DNA from: Chloroflexota bacterium
GTDB lineage: Bacteria > Chloroflexota > Dehalococcoidia > SZUA-161 > SpSt-899
Assembly (NCBI GenBank): GCA_018725425.1
Contig: QLUL01000002.1
Location: 1-18,392, forward strand
Direction of reading: 5' to 3'
Length of the DNA: 18,392 nucleotides
A program made the position numbers and the translations under genes. The notes beneath the pieces are model-generated. The model ran no database searches and was not told the origin of the DNA. It worked only from the letters and a program-made list of their open reading frames with translations. Shown piece by piece: positions 7,468 through 15,035 of the stretch; positions within the stretch are counted from its first letter, which is position 1, and the number at the start of each line of letters is the position of its first letter.

Positions 7468-7555
7468 TAGGTCATAGATAATGGGTTATAGGTAATGGGT
7501 GTACGGCGTAACCCCTATCACCTATAACCTATCGCCTATTACCCCCTTCTTACCT
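7468..7555. repeat. Heptamer inverted repeat, family A copy 2
   Basis: The arms read TGGGTTA TAGGTAA TGGGTGT and AACCCCT ATCACCT, then ATAACCT ATCGCCT, around the core GTACGGCGTAAC. The core is the reverse complement of that in copies 1 and 3, so this copy is in the opposite orientation. It fills the gap between tupB and tupC and overlaps the tupB stop (TAA 7550-7552). Confidence 0.8.
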
Positions 7556-8236
7556 CTGTTGTATTCGATTCAGGAGCAAATTGACCACCAGCGCCAGCGA
7601 TATGAGGATGATTCCCAGCGCCATTGAGAGCTCGATGTCTCCCCTCGCCGTTTCGAGGGCCATGGCAGAGGTGAATACTCTGGTGAATCCCCTGATATTC
7701 CCACCGATCATTATAGCAATGCCGACCTCGGATATCGCCCTCCCAAAGCCCAGCACCACCGCGGCCAGGATGGCAAACCTCGCCTCTTTGATGATGGTGA
7801 GAATTGCCTGGAAGTTGCTTGCCCCAAGCGATATGGCGGTGTCCTTTATCTGCGGGCCAATGGCGCTGAGGGCTGAAATGGTAAAACCAATCATGAGCGG
7901 CGAAATCAGTATCATCTGCCCTATTACCATGCCGGTTGGGGTGAAAAGCAAACCGAAGACGCCCAGTGGCCCTGCCCTCGATAATAGCAAAAAGACAAAA
8001 AGCCCAACACTAACAGTTGGCAGGCTGTAGAGCGTCTGGATGATATTGATCAAGATGCGCTTGCCGGTGAAATCGTGGAAGTGGACCAGACCTCCTAGAG
8101 GTATGCATACCACGGAGGCAAGAAGGGTAGCGGTCAAGGAGATAGCCAGACTTCTCCCTGCTATCTCCATGACCTCGGGGTCGAGCGTGACTATGAGCTC
8201 GATCGCTTTCAGGAATCCAGTCGTTATCTCATTCAT
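7550..8236 (-). CDS. tupB: Tungstate ABC transporter permease TupB
   Basis: The 228-residue integral membrane protein has about five or six hydrophobic segments and the cytoplasmic EAA-type loop DTAISLGASNFQAILTIIKEAR (132-153) that docks on the ATPase. Other family strings are IIQTLYSLPTVSVGLFVFLLLSRAGPLG and RAISEVGIAIMIGGNIRG, which fit TupB. The start ATG 8236 directly follows a TAA that is the relic stop of a tupA 3' end carried by the left 42-bp repeat. This shows tupB was originally coupled to tupA. Its own ribosome-binding site is weak. Confidence 0.9.
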   Translation of the reverse strand: MNEITTGFLKAIELIVTLDPEVMEIAGRSLAISLTATLLASVVCIPLGGLVHFHDFTGKRILINIIQTLYSLPTVSVGLFVFLLLSRAGPLGVFGLLFTPTGMVIGQMILISPLMIGFTISALSAIGPQIKDTAISLGASNFQAILTIIKEARFAILAAVVLGFGRAISEVGIAIMIGGNIRGFTRVFTSAMALETARGDIELSMALGIILISLALVVNLLLNRIQQR

Positions 8237-8272
8237 TTAGCGTCCATCTGCAGGCAGCAAGCACTCCTCCCA
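8231..8272. repeat. 42-bp direct repeat, left copy (tupA/tupB junction)
   Basis: It is identical over 42 bases to 17039-17080 and in the same orientation. On the minus strand it carries the last tupA codons (WEECLLPADGR), the TAA stop, and ATGAAT, the first two codons of tupB. Here it continues into the true tupB gene, but on the other side into insert DNA. It reads like one end (attL-like or recombination scar) of the 8.77-kb insertion. Confidence 0.92.
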
Positions 8273-8278
8273 AGAGGC

Positions 8279-8353
8279 GGGTAATAGGCGATAGGTTATA
8301 GGTGATAGGGGTTACGCCGTACACCCATTACCCATTACCCATTACCCATTACC
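8279..8353. repeat. Heptamer inverted repeat, family A copy 3
   Basis: It reads GGGTAATAGGCGATAGG, then TTATAGGTGATAGG, core GGTTACGCCGTAC, then four ACCCATT-type units. It lies at the left edge of the island, just inside the 42-bp repeat, and supplies the last residues (GNG) and the stop of the kinase-fold gene. Confidence 0.8.
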
Positions 8354-9082
8354 TAAAAAAGCATGCCGCGTTTTTAGTGAAACTTCCAAGCCTCTTCTCT
8401 TGTTTATGGCTGTGAATTCTTTTTCCATTTCTTGCCTTACCAATAGCTCATTATAGTTAAACTCTTTTAGCACCTGGAACATTTCTTTGACAAAATCCGT
8501 CTTCCAGACTGTAAACGACGGTACATATGTAAGAAGAAAAGCGCCAAATCTACCAGCATCTCGCTCTTTCTCTCCTGTGCTATAATCCTCCAGATCAAAC
8601 CCATATATCTTGTCATTTTTCAATATGAAGTTTCTTAGATTTATATCTTCCAATATAATATTTTCGCCGATAATCTCTTTTGCCAGTGCATAAAAATTAT
8701 TCAACCAGCAAAAAAGAGATCTTATCAGTTGGTAATTGGAGCGATAAATATAGGCGTTTTTATTTGTTGCGATCTCTTCTTGCCGACAGATTACAGTAAG
8801 AAGATGGGGACCAGCCAGATATTCCATGATAAAATTATTTGTGCCGGCGTAGTAAACCACCGGTACAGTCAATCCTTTTTCGTTTAGTTTTTGTAGCAAG
8901 CTTAATTCTTTCTGCATATTATTTGGCGAACCTTTATATATTTTTACTACAAACCTTGTTTTGTTTCCATTATGTTGCACAGAACTAATTTTATATACAT
9001 TATTTTTCCTGCTTGTAAATTTCTCTTCAACAATATATGTCTTTATAGCGCGGGCTTCTATAAATTCCTGATCAACTATCAT
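8342..9082 (-). CDS. Small kinase-fold protein (APH/RIO-like), substrate unknown
   Basis: The 246-residue protein has the bones of a protein-kinase-like fold. These are an ATP-anchoring lysine in VVKIYK (K47), a glutamate in the following helix (E59), hinge-like FIMEYLAG (84-91), a catalytic loop ILEDINLRNFI with D146 and N151, and a metal-binding GFDLEDY (D163). It lacks glycine-loop and substrate features of a named family. Such folds phosphorylate proteins, sugars, lipids or antibiotics. It starts 3 nt after mobB, so it is the last gene of the island operon. In context it might phosphorylate the imported compound; that is speculation. The C-terminus (LGNG) is repeat-derived. Confidence 0.7.
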   Translation of the reverse strand: MIVDQEFIEARAIKTYIVEEKFTSRKNNVYKISSVQHNGNKTRFVVKIYKGSPNNMQKELSLLQKLNEKGLTVPVVYYAGTNNFIMEYLAGPHLLTVICRQEEIATNKNAYIYRSNYQLIRSLFCWLNNFYALAKEIIGENIILEDINLRNFILKNDKIYGFDLEDYSTGEKERDAGRFGAFLLTYVPSFTVWKTDFVKEMFQVLKEFNYNELLVRQEMEKEFTAINKRRGLEVSLKTRHAFLGNG

Positions 9083-9085
9083 TTA

Positions 9086-9832
9086 TTATTCCCCTATTTT
9101 GATGGTCACTTTTGCTCCTTTACGATAGCCTTTCAGTTCTTTTACAACCCCTTCAACGGCATTGTGCAGTATGTTTTGTACAAACGGTACCATATCTATC
9201 TCTGTACCGTCTATCACTAATTTTATACTTTTATCTGAAATCAGGCAATCCTCTCTTTTTGCCTCTCCTTTTAATATCCTGACTCCCAGTTGCCGGCAGT
9301 TATATCCACATATATTACAACATTCGGGAGGAAAGTCGGGAAGTTTTTCATAAACTTTTTCTTCTATCAAATCAACCAGAGCGGTAATATTATCCATAGC
9401 ATTTATAATGGGAATCCCTTTATATTCCTCTAACTGATTAGAAATTTTGCCTGATATGGCAAACACGCTTTCATCCGATCTTTCTGCAATTTCTTCTGTG
9501 TTATGTGCCGTTATTATTTTCGGCAGATTATAATCAGTTACTCCTTCCAAAACAACATAATCCTGATCATAAAAGTTTAATATTTTTTCGATTGATAGCT
9601 GCCTGGGAAATAGAATATCTGTCTCATAGTAACCCCTGGCTGTTACCAGCTCTGATCCGGCCATCTTGTGTCTGTGTGTATTGCTCCCCTCCGAGTCAAT
9701 GGCAAATCCTTCAAAATGAATCTCTTTTACTGAACCGACAGAATACCTTCTGCGTTTCAATTCACTTATAATATTTTCAATAGTAGTTGTCTTCCCCGAT
9801 TGGGTAATACCAAATACGGAAAAAATTTTCAC
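9086..9832 (-). CDS. MobB-like GTPase with C-terminal cysteine cluster
   Basis: The 248-residue protein begins with the P-loop GITQSGKTT (8-16). It continues with SVKEIHFEGFAIDSEGSNTHRHKMAGS, the MobB-type segment following the P-loop, and YVVLEGVTDYNLPKI. MobB binds GTP and assists conversion of molybdopterin to its guanine dinucleotide form. Usual MobB proteins are about 165-175 residues. Here an extra domain of about 80 residues follows, with Cys171, 172, 175, 179 and 196 (ECCNICGYNCRQLG...EDC), a probable metal or Fe-S site. It starts at GTG 9832 with AGGAG upstream. It links the ECF transporter to molybdopterin metabolism. It could alternatively be a metallochaperone-like GTPase. Confidence 0.8.
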   Translation of the reverse strand: MKIFSVFGITQSGKTTTIENIISELKRRRYSVGSVKEIHFEGFAIDSEGSNTHRHKMAGSELVTARGYYETDILFPRQLSIEKILNFYDQDYVVLEGVTDYNLPKIITAHNTEEIAERSDESVFAISGKISNQLEEYKGIPIINAMDNITALVDLIEEKVYEKLPDFPPECCNICGYNCRQLGVRILKGEAKREDCLISDKSIKLVIDGTEIDMVPFVQNILHNAVEGVVKELKGYRKGAKVTIKIGE

Positions 9833-9859
9833 CTTTTTCGTCTCCTAACCCTTCACTCT

Positions 9860-10597
9860 TCACATATAATATACTACCACAACTGAAGCGGATACCAGTA
9901 TGCTAAAACTGATAATCGCATAATCCGGCAAAGCCATTTTCAAGGTCATATAACTTGTTCTCCGCGGATAAGCTCTAAAGGCTCTGGTTTCCATTGCTGT
10001 AGCCAGTTTTTGGGCTCTTATGACTGTTCCGACAACAATAGGAGTCAAAATATAGGAATATATTTTTAACTTTTTCCTAAAAGGGATCTTATCTAATTCC
10101 ACACCTCGCAGCTGAATAGCCAGCATAACATTCCTTATCTCTTCCGTTAACATAGGTAAAAACCTGATCCCAACTGATACCATGAAGGCTATTTCATAGG
10201 GGATTTTCCACTGCACTAATCCTTGTACTGTTTCTCTGGAACTGGAAGTCGCAACTATAGTTGCTGAAACCACAATTACGGCCATGCGAAGTATAAACTC
10301 AGCCCCTCTTATTAATCCACCTGTAGTTAACAAGGGAAATGTTCCTATGGTAATAATAGTTTTGCCGGCAGGAGCAAACAAGCTTTGTATGACAGCTATA
10401 ATGACGATCAGCAATAATAAACGCTTCACTTGCTTGAATGCCGGGAACAAATCGCCTTTAAGAATGACAGATATGACGAAAGATGCCAATAACACCCCCC
10501 CGAGAACATAAATATCTTGTATAAATACTGCCAGGGATGACAAACAGAGTACCATTATCAGCTTTGTTCTAGGGTCTAAGGTCTTTGCTGCTGTCAT
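9860..10597 (-). CDS. ecfT: ECF transporter transmembrane subunit EcfT
   Basis: The 245-residue membrane protein begins TAAKTLDPRTKLIMVL, typical of EcfT. It has hydrophobic segments up to about residue 110 and again near the end. The two conserved coupling motifs are present as AIQLRGVE and AMETRAFRA, the cytoplasmic Arg motifs that contact the two ATPases. EcfT links ATP hydrolysis to toppling of the S component in energy-coupling-factor importers. ATG 10597 has GGGGAG seven bases upstream and is preferred to TTG 10603. It overlaps ecfA2 by 29 bases. Confidence 0.9.
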   Translation of the reverse strand: MTAAKTLDPRTKLIMVLCLSSLAVFIQDIYVLGGVLLASFVISVILKGDLFPAFKQVKRLLLLIVIIAVIQSLFAPAGKTIITIGTFPLLTTGGLIRGAEFILRMAVIVVSATIVATSSSRETVQGLVQWKIPYEIAFMVSVGIRFLPMLTEEIRNVMLAIQLRGVELDKIPFRKKLKIYSYILTPIVVGTVIRAQKLATAMETRAFRAYPRRTSYMTLKMALPDYAIISFSILVSASVVVVYYM

Positions 10598-11261
10598 AAA
10601 CAATCTCCCCTTCTACCATCTCAATTGTACGCTTGGCATGTTGAGCAACAAAGCCTTCATCATGACTTATTACCAGCATCCCAATTCCATGACCGCTAAA
10701 TCTTTTGACTATATCGGATAATATATTTTTTCTTTCTACATCAAGCCCGGTGGTAGGCTCATCCAGTATGAAATAGTCGAGATGGTTTATAAAAATTCCG
10801 GCTAGCGCAAGCCTTCCTTTCTCTCCATGACTCAAATTAAAAGGCGATGAATCTTGTAGATGGGTTAATTGAAATAATTCCAGCATATTTTTAACTTTCC
10901 TGGCTATTTCTCCCTTATCATGCCCGTTCAACTCCAGTGAAAATGCTATATCTTCGGCTACCGTAAGAGCAAATAACTGCTGTTGCGGATTTTGAAACAA
11001 GTAGCCGATTTTTTTGCCGATTTCTCCCAGGGTCATCTTCGCGCTATCCTTACCGCAAATAAGAACCTTTCCGGAAGAGGGCTTAAGTATCCCTGCTGCC
11101 AGTTTGGCAAGAGTAGTTTTGCCACCGCCGTTAGGTCCTGTCAGAGCCGTAAATTCATTTTGACGCAAATGCAGTGTTACATTGTTTATGGCCACTTTGC
11201 CTCTGGGATAACTCCTGGGGTAACTGAAGCTAACATTATTTAACTCTATATAGCAGCTCAA
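10569..11261 (-). CDS. ECF transporter ATPase (EcfA-type, second)
   Basis: The 230-residue ATPase has Walker A GPNGGGKTT, Q-loop LFQNPQQQLF (the QNPxxQLF form typical of ECF/CbiO ATPases), signature LSHGEKGRLALAG (LSGGE altered to LSHGE), Walker B YFILDEPTTGLD and the switch SHDE. It is one half of the ATPase pair driving EcfT. It starts at TTG 11261, overlapping the stop of the preceding ATPase gene (TTGA), and overlaps ecfT at its end, so the three are tightly coupled. Confidence 0.88.
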   Translation of the reverse strand: MSCYIELNNVSFSYPRSYPRGKVAINNVTLHLRQNEFTALTGPNGGGKTTLAKLAAGILKPSSGKVLICGKDSAKMTLGEIGKKIGYLFQNPQQQLFALTVAEDIAFSLELNGHDKGEIARKVKNMLELFQLTHLQDSSPFNLSHGEKGRLALAGIFINHLDYFILDEPTTGLDVERKNILSDIVKRFSGHGIGMLVISHDEGFVAQHAKRTIEMVEGEIVYDSSKDLRP

Positions 11262-11962
11262 ATAACCGCCCCACTTCCGGAAAGTTCTCCTGTGAAGTTT
11301 GCCAGTTTGCCCTCCTGGATAGCCATAATCCTATCTGCAGCATCAAGATTGTTCAAGTTGTGCTCTATCATTACTATCGTTTTGCCGCTTTTCTTTAAGT
11401 TTTTTACAACTTCTTTTATGCGTTTCTTTCCTATCTGGTCGATTTGAGACATTATCTCATCAAAAATCAAAACATCCGGCTTTAAACTCAGTACAGAAGC
11501 AATAGCAATGAGCTGTTTTTGCCCTCCTGAGAGATGGTTAGGGCTGGCCAACCTGTGTTTTGTCATTCCTACCTGTTCTAGTGCATCTGTTATTCTGTGT
11601 CCGATTTCTTCCCTGTCCAGGCAGAGATTTTCCGGTCCAAAGGCTACTTCATCCTCCACAGTAGGAGAAAACAACTGCGTATCAGGATCCTGGAAAACTG
11701 TGCCCACCCTGGTGGCAATATCAGCTATCTTCATATTTTTTACCATATTTTCAAATATAAAGACATCGCCCTGGAGTTCTCCCTTATAGACATGTGGAAT
11801 CAAACCGTTCATACAATAACATAATGTGCTTTTGCCGCTGCCGCTTAAGCCTACAATAGCAACTACTTCCCCCTTTTTTACCGCGAGATTTACCTTGTCT
11901 AATATGCTTCTTTCTTGGCTGCTGTATTTATAACAAAGGTCTCTAACCTCAATAGCAAACAT
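11258..11962 (-). CDS. ECF transporter ATPase (EcfA-type, first)
   Basis: The 234-residue ATPase has Walker A GLSGSGKST, VFQDPDTQLF (Q-loop in the ECF form), signature LSGGQKQLIAIASVLS and Walker B VLIFDE. The D-loop region EIMSQIDQIG departs from the usual EPTSGLD. A switch histidine is present in MIEHN. It pairs with the next ATPase as a heterodimer. ATG 11962 lies 4 nt after the stop of the membrane-anchored protein upstream, so the operon continues without a gap. Confidence 0.88.
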   Translation of the reverse strand: MFAIEVRDLCYKYSSQERSILDKVNLAVKKGEVVAIVGLSGSGKSTLCYCMNGLIPHVYKGELQGDVFIFENMVKNMKIADIATRVGTVFQDPDTQLFSPTVEDEVAFGPENLCLDREEIGHRITDALEQVGMTKHRLASPNHLSGGQKQLIAIASVLSLKPDVLIFDEIMSQIDQIGKKRIKEVVKNLKKSGKTIVMIEHNLNNLDAADRIMAIQEGKLANFTGELSGSGAVI

Positions 11963-11966
11963 TATG

Positions 11967-12482
11967 TCACTTCAACTCAAGTTCTACTGCATATCTGGCC
12001 CAACGCATAGCAAACGGGTCCTGTCGTACTATTATCCGGTAAGGCCCTGTACCTCCGTCTTCCCTGGTGCCGAGTGGTTCTCCATTTACTTTATAAACAA
12101 TGTAGATATTATCTTCTGCCATCATCTCGGCCAAAGTAAATGCTACTGCAAACCCGTCGACAGATCTCACTACACCCCTTTCGATGGTATCAATATTTAT
12201 GTCGTCTCTATCTATAAATAGATTTCGCAGCGGTACCCCGGTAAAACTATACTCCACCGGAGTTCTTCCACTTCCTCTTAAAGTAGCTTTGATTCCCGTT
12301 TCTCCCAGCTCTTTTATATCATCCATTTTATACACAATATTTACCTCCCCAAAAGTTACAGTAAACATCCCTTTCTCCATTGCTTCTCGTCTTTCGGCCA
12401 GGTCTCCCCTGTTGAGATAAGCCGTTACTCCTACTATTGCAGCTAATACAACCACAATCGCTATTATTCTCTGCTTTCGCAT
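11967..12482 (-). CDS. Membrane-anchored protein with sulfite-oxidase-like half-domain
   Basis: The 171-residue protein has one N-terminal membrane helix (about 6-22) and an outside domain. That domain holds FTGVPLRNLF (80-89), VDGFAVAFTLAEM (108-120), YKVNGEPL (130-137) and a closing WARYAVELEL. These are the landmarks of the C-terminal half of the oxidoreductase molybdopterin-binding fold (SUOX-like): small/aromatic-G-x-PL, DGY/F, NGEPL, W..I/V. The Moco-ligating cysteine half is absent, so it is unlikely to be a molybdoenzyme. It probably binds a ligand or partner at the cell surface next to the ECF transporter. GGAGG lies 10 bases before ATG 12482. Confidence 0.65.
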   Translation of the reverse strand: MRKQRIIAIVVVLAAIVGVTAYLNRGDLAERREAMEKGMFTVTFGEVNIVYKMDDIKELGETGIKATLRGSGRTPVEYSFTGVPLRNLFIDRDDINIDTIERGVVRSVDGFAVAFTLAEMMAEDNIYIVYKVNGEPLGTREDGGTGPYRIIVRQDPFAMRWARYAVELELK

Positions 12483-12504
12483 AACTATTCAGCCTCCATA
12501 ATAA

Positions 12505-12726
12505 TGATAGCAAACAAAAGCACCATCGCTTCAAGGGCGGCAGCTTGCCAGCCTTGCCTTTGTCTGTGCGCCTGCCAGAGAGAATCAGAGGTTTGATGTT
12601 GCTGTTGCTGATCGCCTTGCAAGCGCTGACCCTGCTGGAGTTTGTGGCCCAGCGGGAACTGGCTGAGCGCAAGGAAGCGCTGGCAGGACTGGTGCCGGGC
12701 AATCCGAAGATGAAGACGACCCGATA
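12505..12726 (+). pseudogene. Transposase 3' remnant (IS4/IS1634-like)
   Basis: The plus strand has an open frame reading HHRFKGGSLPALPLSVRLPERIRG, then a leucine-rich stretch, then FVAQRELAERKEALAGLVPGNPKMKTTR. This matches the C-terminal end of DDE transposases of the IS4/IS1634 type as I remember them. No start, catalytic core or inverted repeats are visible. It is GC-richer than the surrounding genes and in the opposite direction. It lies between the phosphatase and the anchored protein and may have trimmed the phosphatase 3' end. The borders are approximate. Confidence 0.65.
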
Positions 12727-12749
12727 TTATCTCCCTCTTCCGTTGGTGG

Positions 12750-14294
12750 TCAGTCGTCAGGATGACCGATTATCAAATACGGTACAAGCAAATCCTCAAA
12801 GCGAAACCAACCATGTTGCCCTCCATCCGGAGTAGAATGCATACCATGATCAGAGGTAATGATGACTCTGCCGGGCCACCTAGCCGCCAGATCGGCCATA
12901 TAACCATCCACTGTCTTTATTGCCGACATAGTTTCCGCACTCAAATCGCCATAGCTTTCGCCGGTATCATCTATGCTGTGAAAATGAACCATTATAAAGT
13001 CAGGTTTTTGCTCTAAGTGATGTAGGGCCGAAGCAAATATTTCATCATCGACGGTACCGCTCTCATTTTTATCAATATTTAATACCCATTCTATTCCCCC
13101 ATTGAGTACTTTTATACTTCCACCGATGAGAACAGCTTCTTTCCCCTGCTCTGTTAACACTTCAAACAGGGAAGGGATTATTAGATCTCTCTGCCTCCAA
13201 TAAACACCACTATACTCCGGGGGTTTGCCAGTTATCATGGCCGCAAGACCAACATTGGTTATCGGTGGGTAAAGAGCTGTAACCTTAGAGGCTTTTTCCA
13301 GGCTCGCTAAAAACGGTGCATACCCCTTTTCGATAGCATACTCGTATTGATGCCAACCAAAGCCATCTAAGAGAAAAGTCAACACTCTTTCATTACGATC
13401 TTGTATATAGTACAAAACATCGTGATAATGATCCATTATGCTGCCATCCGGGGCGTTTAATAATACTCCTCTAACTTTTTCGATCTCTTGTTTTCCGCCA
13501 GCAGAAATGTAATTTATATGGTTGCCTTTGAGCACAAATAAACCGCCTTTTTCTAATAAGCCGTAACCACCTCTTTGACCCATAATTAAATTTCTGTCAC
13601 TATAGCAAAATTCTACCAGGTCGCCAAGCTCAAATACCCTTTTTAAGGTAAATATACCTGTTTCATAAACCCGGTCATCATGTTTTATTGCTGACCGGCC
13701 TTCAAAATGGCGGTATAATCGGGGATGGAAAGGTGCCGTTCCGGAATAAGCTTGTCCGGGAGTAATGTTCATAACATTTTTATCTTTTTTGATAATATTA
13801 AAACCATAATCCCAGTGATTTTCTCTGGCAACAACTATTATTTCTTTTATTTCTTTAATATTAGCGCTTCTGGGGTGCTTATGGTTCATGGCTTCCCATC
13901 CGTTGGCAGCAGAAAAAGTCAGATAGGATTCTGCCAGGGTGTCAGCATCTATTTCTGCTACCAGCCCGTCTCTTCCCACCAGGAGTATTTTATTTGATTT
14001 CGTTACTAACCCGGCAGCTGCAATTAAATCCTGTAAACTGAGGGCTTTTATCTCTTGCTCTCTATGCTCAATTCTTTTTACTTCCCAGGTGTCGGCTGCT
14101 TCAGCCATGCTTCTGATTGTTAAACAGGTCGCAACATCTCCTGTTATCCTTAATGACGGGATATAACCCTCGCTCTGCGCCTTAAAGTGTCCCCAAAAAA
14201 CCAGCGTTAACAATATAACAACAACAACTCCGATAATAAACACCCTCTTCAACAAAACCCTCAACCCCCGATTCTCAATTACCCCGTCCCTCAA
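12750..14294 (-). CDS. Membrane-anchored alkaline-phosphatase-superfamily enzyme with N-terminal sulfite-oxidase-like region
   Basis: The 514-residue protein has a membrane anchor (about 16-35). A SUOX-like module (about 45-155) includes VGRDGLVAEIDADTL and SAANGWEAM. The C-terminal phosphodiesterase/alkaline phosphatase-type domain (about 303-514) shows metal and nucleophile sites: D310 in LLDGFG, T346 in PPITNVGLAAMITG, a DDTGESYG motif (442-449), DHG (482-484) and H494 in GGQHG. The DDTGESYG motif normally reads D..GH..G, so the usual His is Glu446 here. The C-terminus stops soon after VPYLIIG, earlier than expected, next to a transposase remnant; truncation is possible. The start is uncertain: TTG 14294 or a TTG/GTG a few codons later. 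Expected activity is hydrolysis of a phosphate ester or nucleotide outside the membrane. Confidence 0.75.
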   Translation of the reverse strand: MRDGVIENRGLRVLLKRVFIIGVVVVILLTLVFWGHFKAQSEGYIPSLRITGDVATCLTIRSMAEAADTWEVKRIEHREQEIKALSLQDLIAAAGLVTKSNKILLVGRDGLVAEIDADTLAESYLTFSAANGWEAMNHKHPRSANIKEIKEIIVVARENHWDYGFNIIKKDKNVMNITPGQAYSGTAPFHPRLYRHFEGRSAIKHDDRVYETGIFTLKRVFELGDLVEFCYSDRNLIMGQRGGYGLLEKGGLFVLKGNHINYISAGGKQEIEKVRGVLLNAPDGSIMDHYHDVLYYIQDRNERVLTFLLDGFGWHQYEYAIEKGYAPFLASLEKASKVTALYPPITNVGLAAMITGKPPEYSGVYWRQRDLIIPSLFEVLTEQGKEAVLIGGSIKVLNGGIEWVLNIDKNESGTVDDEIFASALHHLEQKPDFIMVHFHSIDDTGESYGDLSAETMSAIKTVDGYMADLAARWPGRVIITSDHGMHSTPDGGQHGWFRFEDLLVPYLIIGHPDD

Positions 14295-14308
14295 CTCAAG
14301 ACCAGTCC

Positions 14309-14875
14309 CTAACCCCCTCCCGTCAGCCCCCCTGCTTTAAACTTCTCAAATCGTTTAATTATACTAAAGGCAATCAACCCACCTAACCCACCTGATAAGG
14401 CTCCGCTGCTGAGAGCCAAAAGTAGCGGTATAAGCGGCAACCTGAAAAACACAAGCATTGTCAAAAATGTACCGCTTATATTCGCAGCCATACCGGCTAA
14501 AAAGTAATGCCCGATATTATATTTTTGACGTCTTGCAAACAGAAACACAACATCTGCCGCTATACCAGGAACTGTATATGTAACCAAAGTTGCTATACCG
14601 TGGGTACCAAAAGTACCTGTAGCCATTACCACTATAGCCTGTACAATAGCCGTCAGCGTAGCCGCCCCGGGTTTGCCCACCAATCCCGCCGCCATTACCA
14701 GCCACATCATATAAAGTCCGCCGGCCAGTGCTCCTCCGGGAATGAGTAAGGGGCCGGTAATTATACGCACAAGAGGCACAATTACCGGTTTAGTTGCTAT
14801 TCCAAGTACGGCCATCAGAGCAATAAGAACTAAATCGAACATGTAAAAACGAGCAAAAAATCTTCTTGCTATCAT
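14309..14875 (-). CDS. ECF transporter substrate-binding (S) component
   Basis: The 188-residue, highly hydrophobic protein probably has six membrane helices. A conserved-looking stretch GGALAGGLYMMWLVMAAGLVGKPGAATLTAIVQAIV (48-83), followed by TFGTHGIATLVTYTVPGIAADVVF, resembles the YkoE-like group of ECF S components (KPGAA motif). In other clusters such proteins bind the vitamin or precursor and dock on EcfT. The co-encoded EcfT and two ATPases support this. The ligand cannot be read from sequence. The C-terminal GGLTGGG is encoded by an odd G-rich stretch (14255-14335). An AGGGGC site precedes ATG 14875. Confidence 0.8.
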   Translation of the reverse strand: MIARRFFARFYMFDLVLIALMAVLGIATKPVIVPLVRIITGPLLIPGGALAGGLYMMWLVMAAGLVGKPGAATLTAIVQAIVVMATGTFGTHGIATLVTYTVPGIAADVVFLFARRQKYNIGHYFLAGMAANISGTFLTMLVFFRLPLIPLLLALSSGALSGGLGGLIAFSIIKRFEKFKAGGLTGGG

Positions 14876-14897
14876 TTTTGAGGCCCCTACTATTTAT

Positions 14898-15035
14898 GTA
14901 ACTACTCAGGCTGTCAGGTTCACGGTCGAGGTGTGTTGCATCCTGGATGCGACCTCCACTGCTTTGCGCTCTCCATACTTCATGCTTCATCGCTCTCTAA
15001 CCGTGAACCTTGCAACCTTGACCCTGAGTAGTTAC
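14898..15035. repeat. MITE-like element with 13-bp perfect terminal inverted repeats
   Basis: GTAACTACTCAGG (14898-14910) and CCTGAGTAGTTAC (15023-15035) are perfect inverted ends of a 138-bp non-coding element. Just inside, AGGTTCACGGT (14916-14926) pairs perfectly with ACCGTGAACCT (15000-15010). The inner part resembles the family D repeat at 2377-2428. It fills the gap between the lipoprotein gene and the S component; the lipoprotein stop lies immediately outside the right end. Confidence 0.8.

Noticed and set aside
6277..8353. Repeated ACCTATTACC-type arrays as a CRISPR array
   Set aside because: Units are about 7 bases, degenerate and dyad-symmetric, with no constant 25-40 base repeat, no unique spacers and no cas genes.
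12545..12835. Plus-strand frame as an intact membrane protein gene
   Set aside because: Its first part matches a transposase C-terminus and the rest is antisense to the phosphatase; there is no plausible start.
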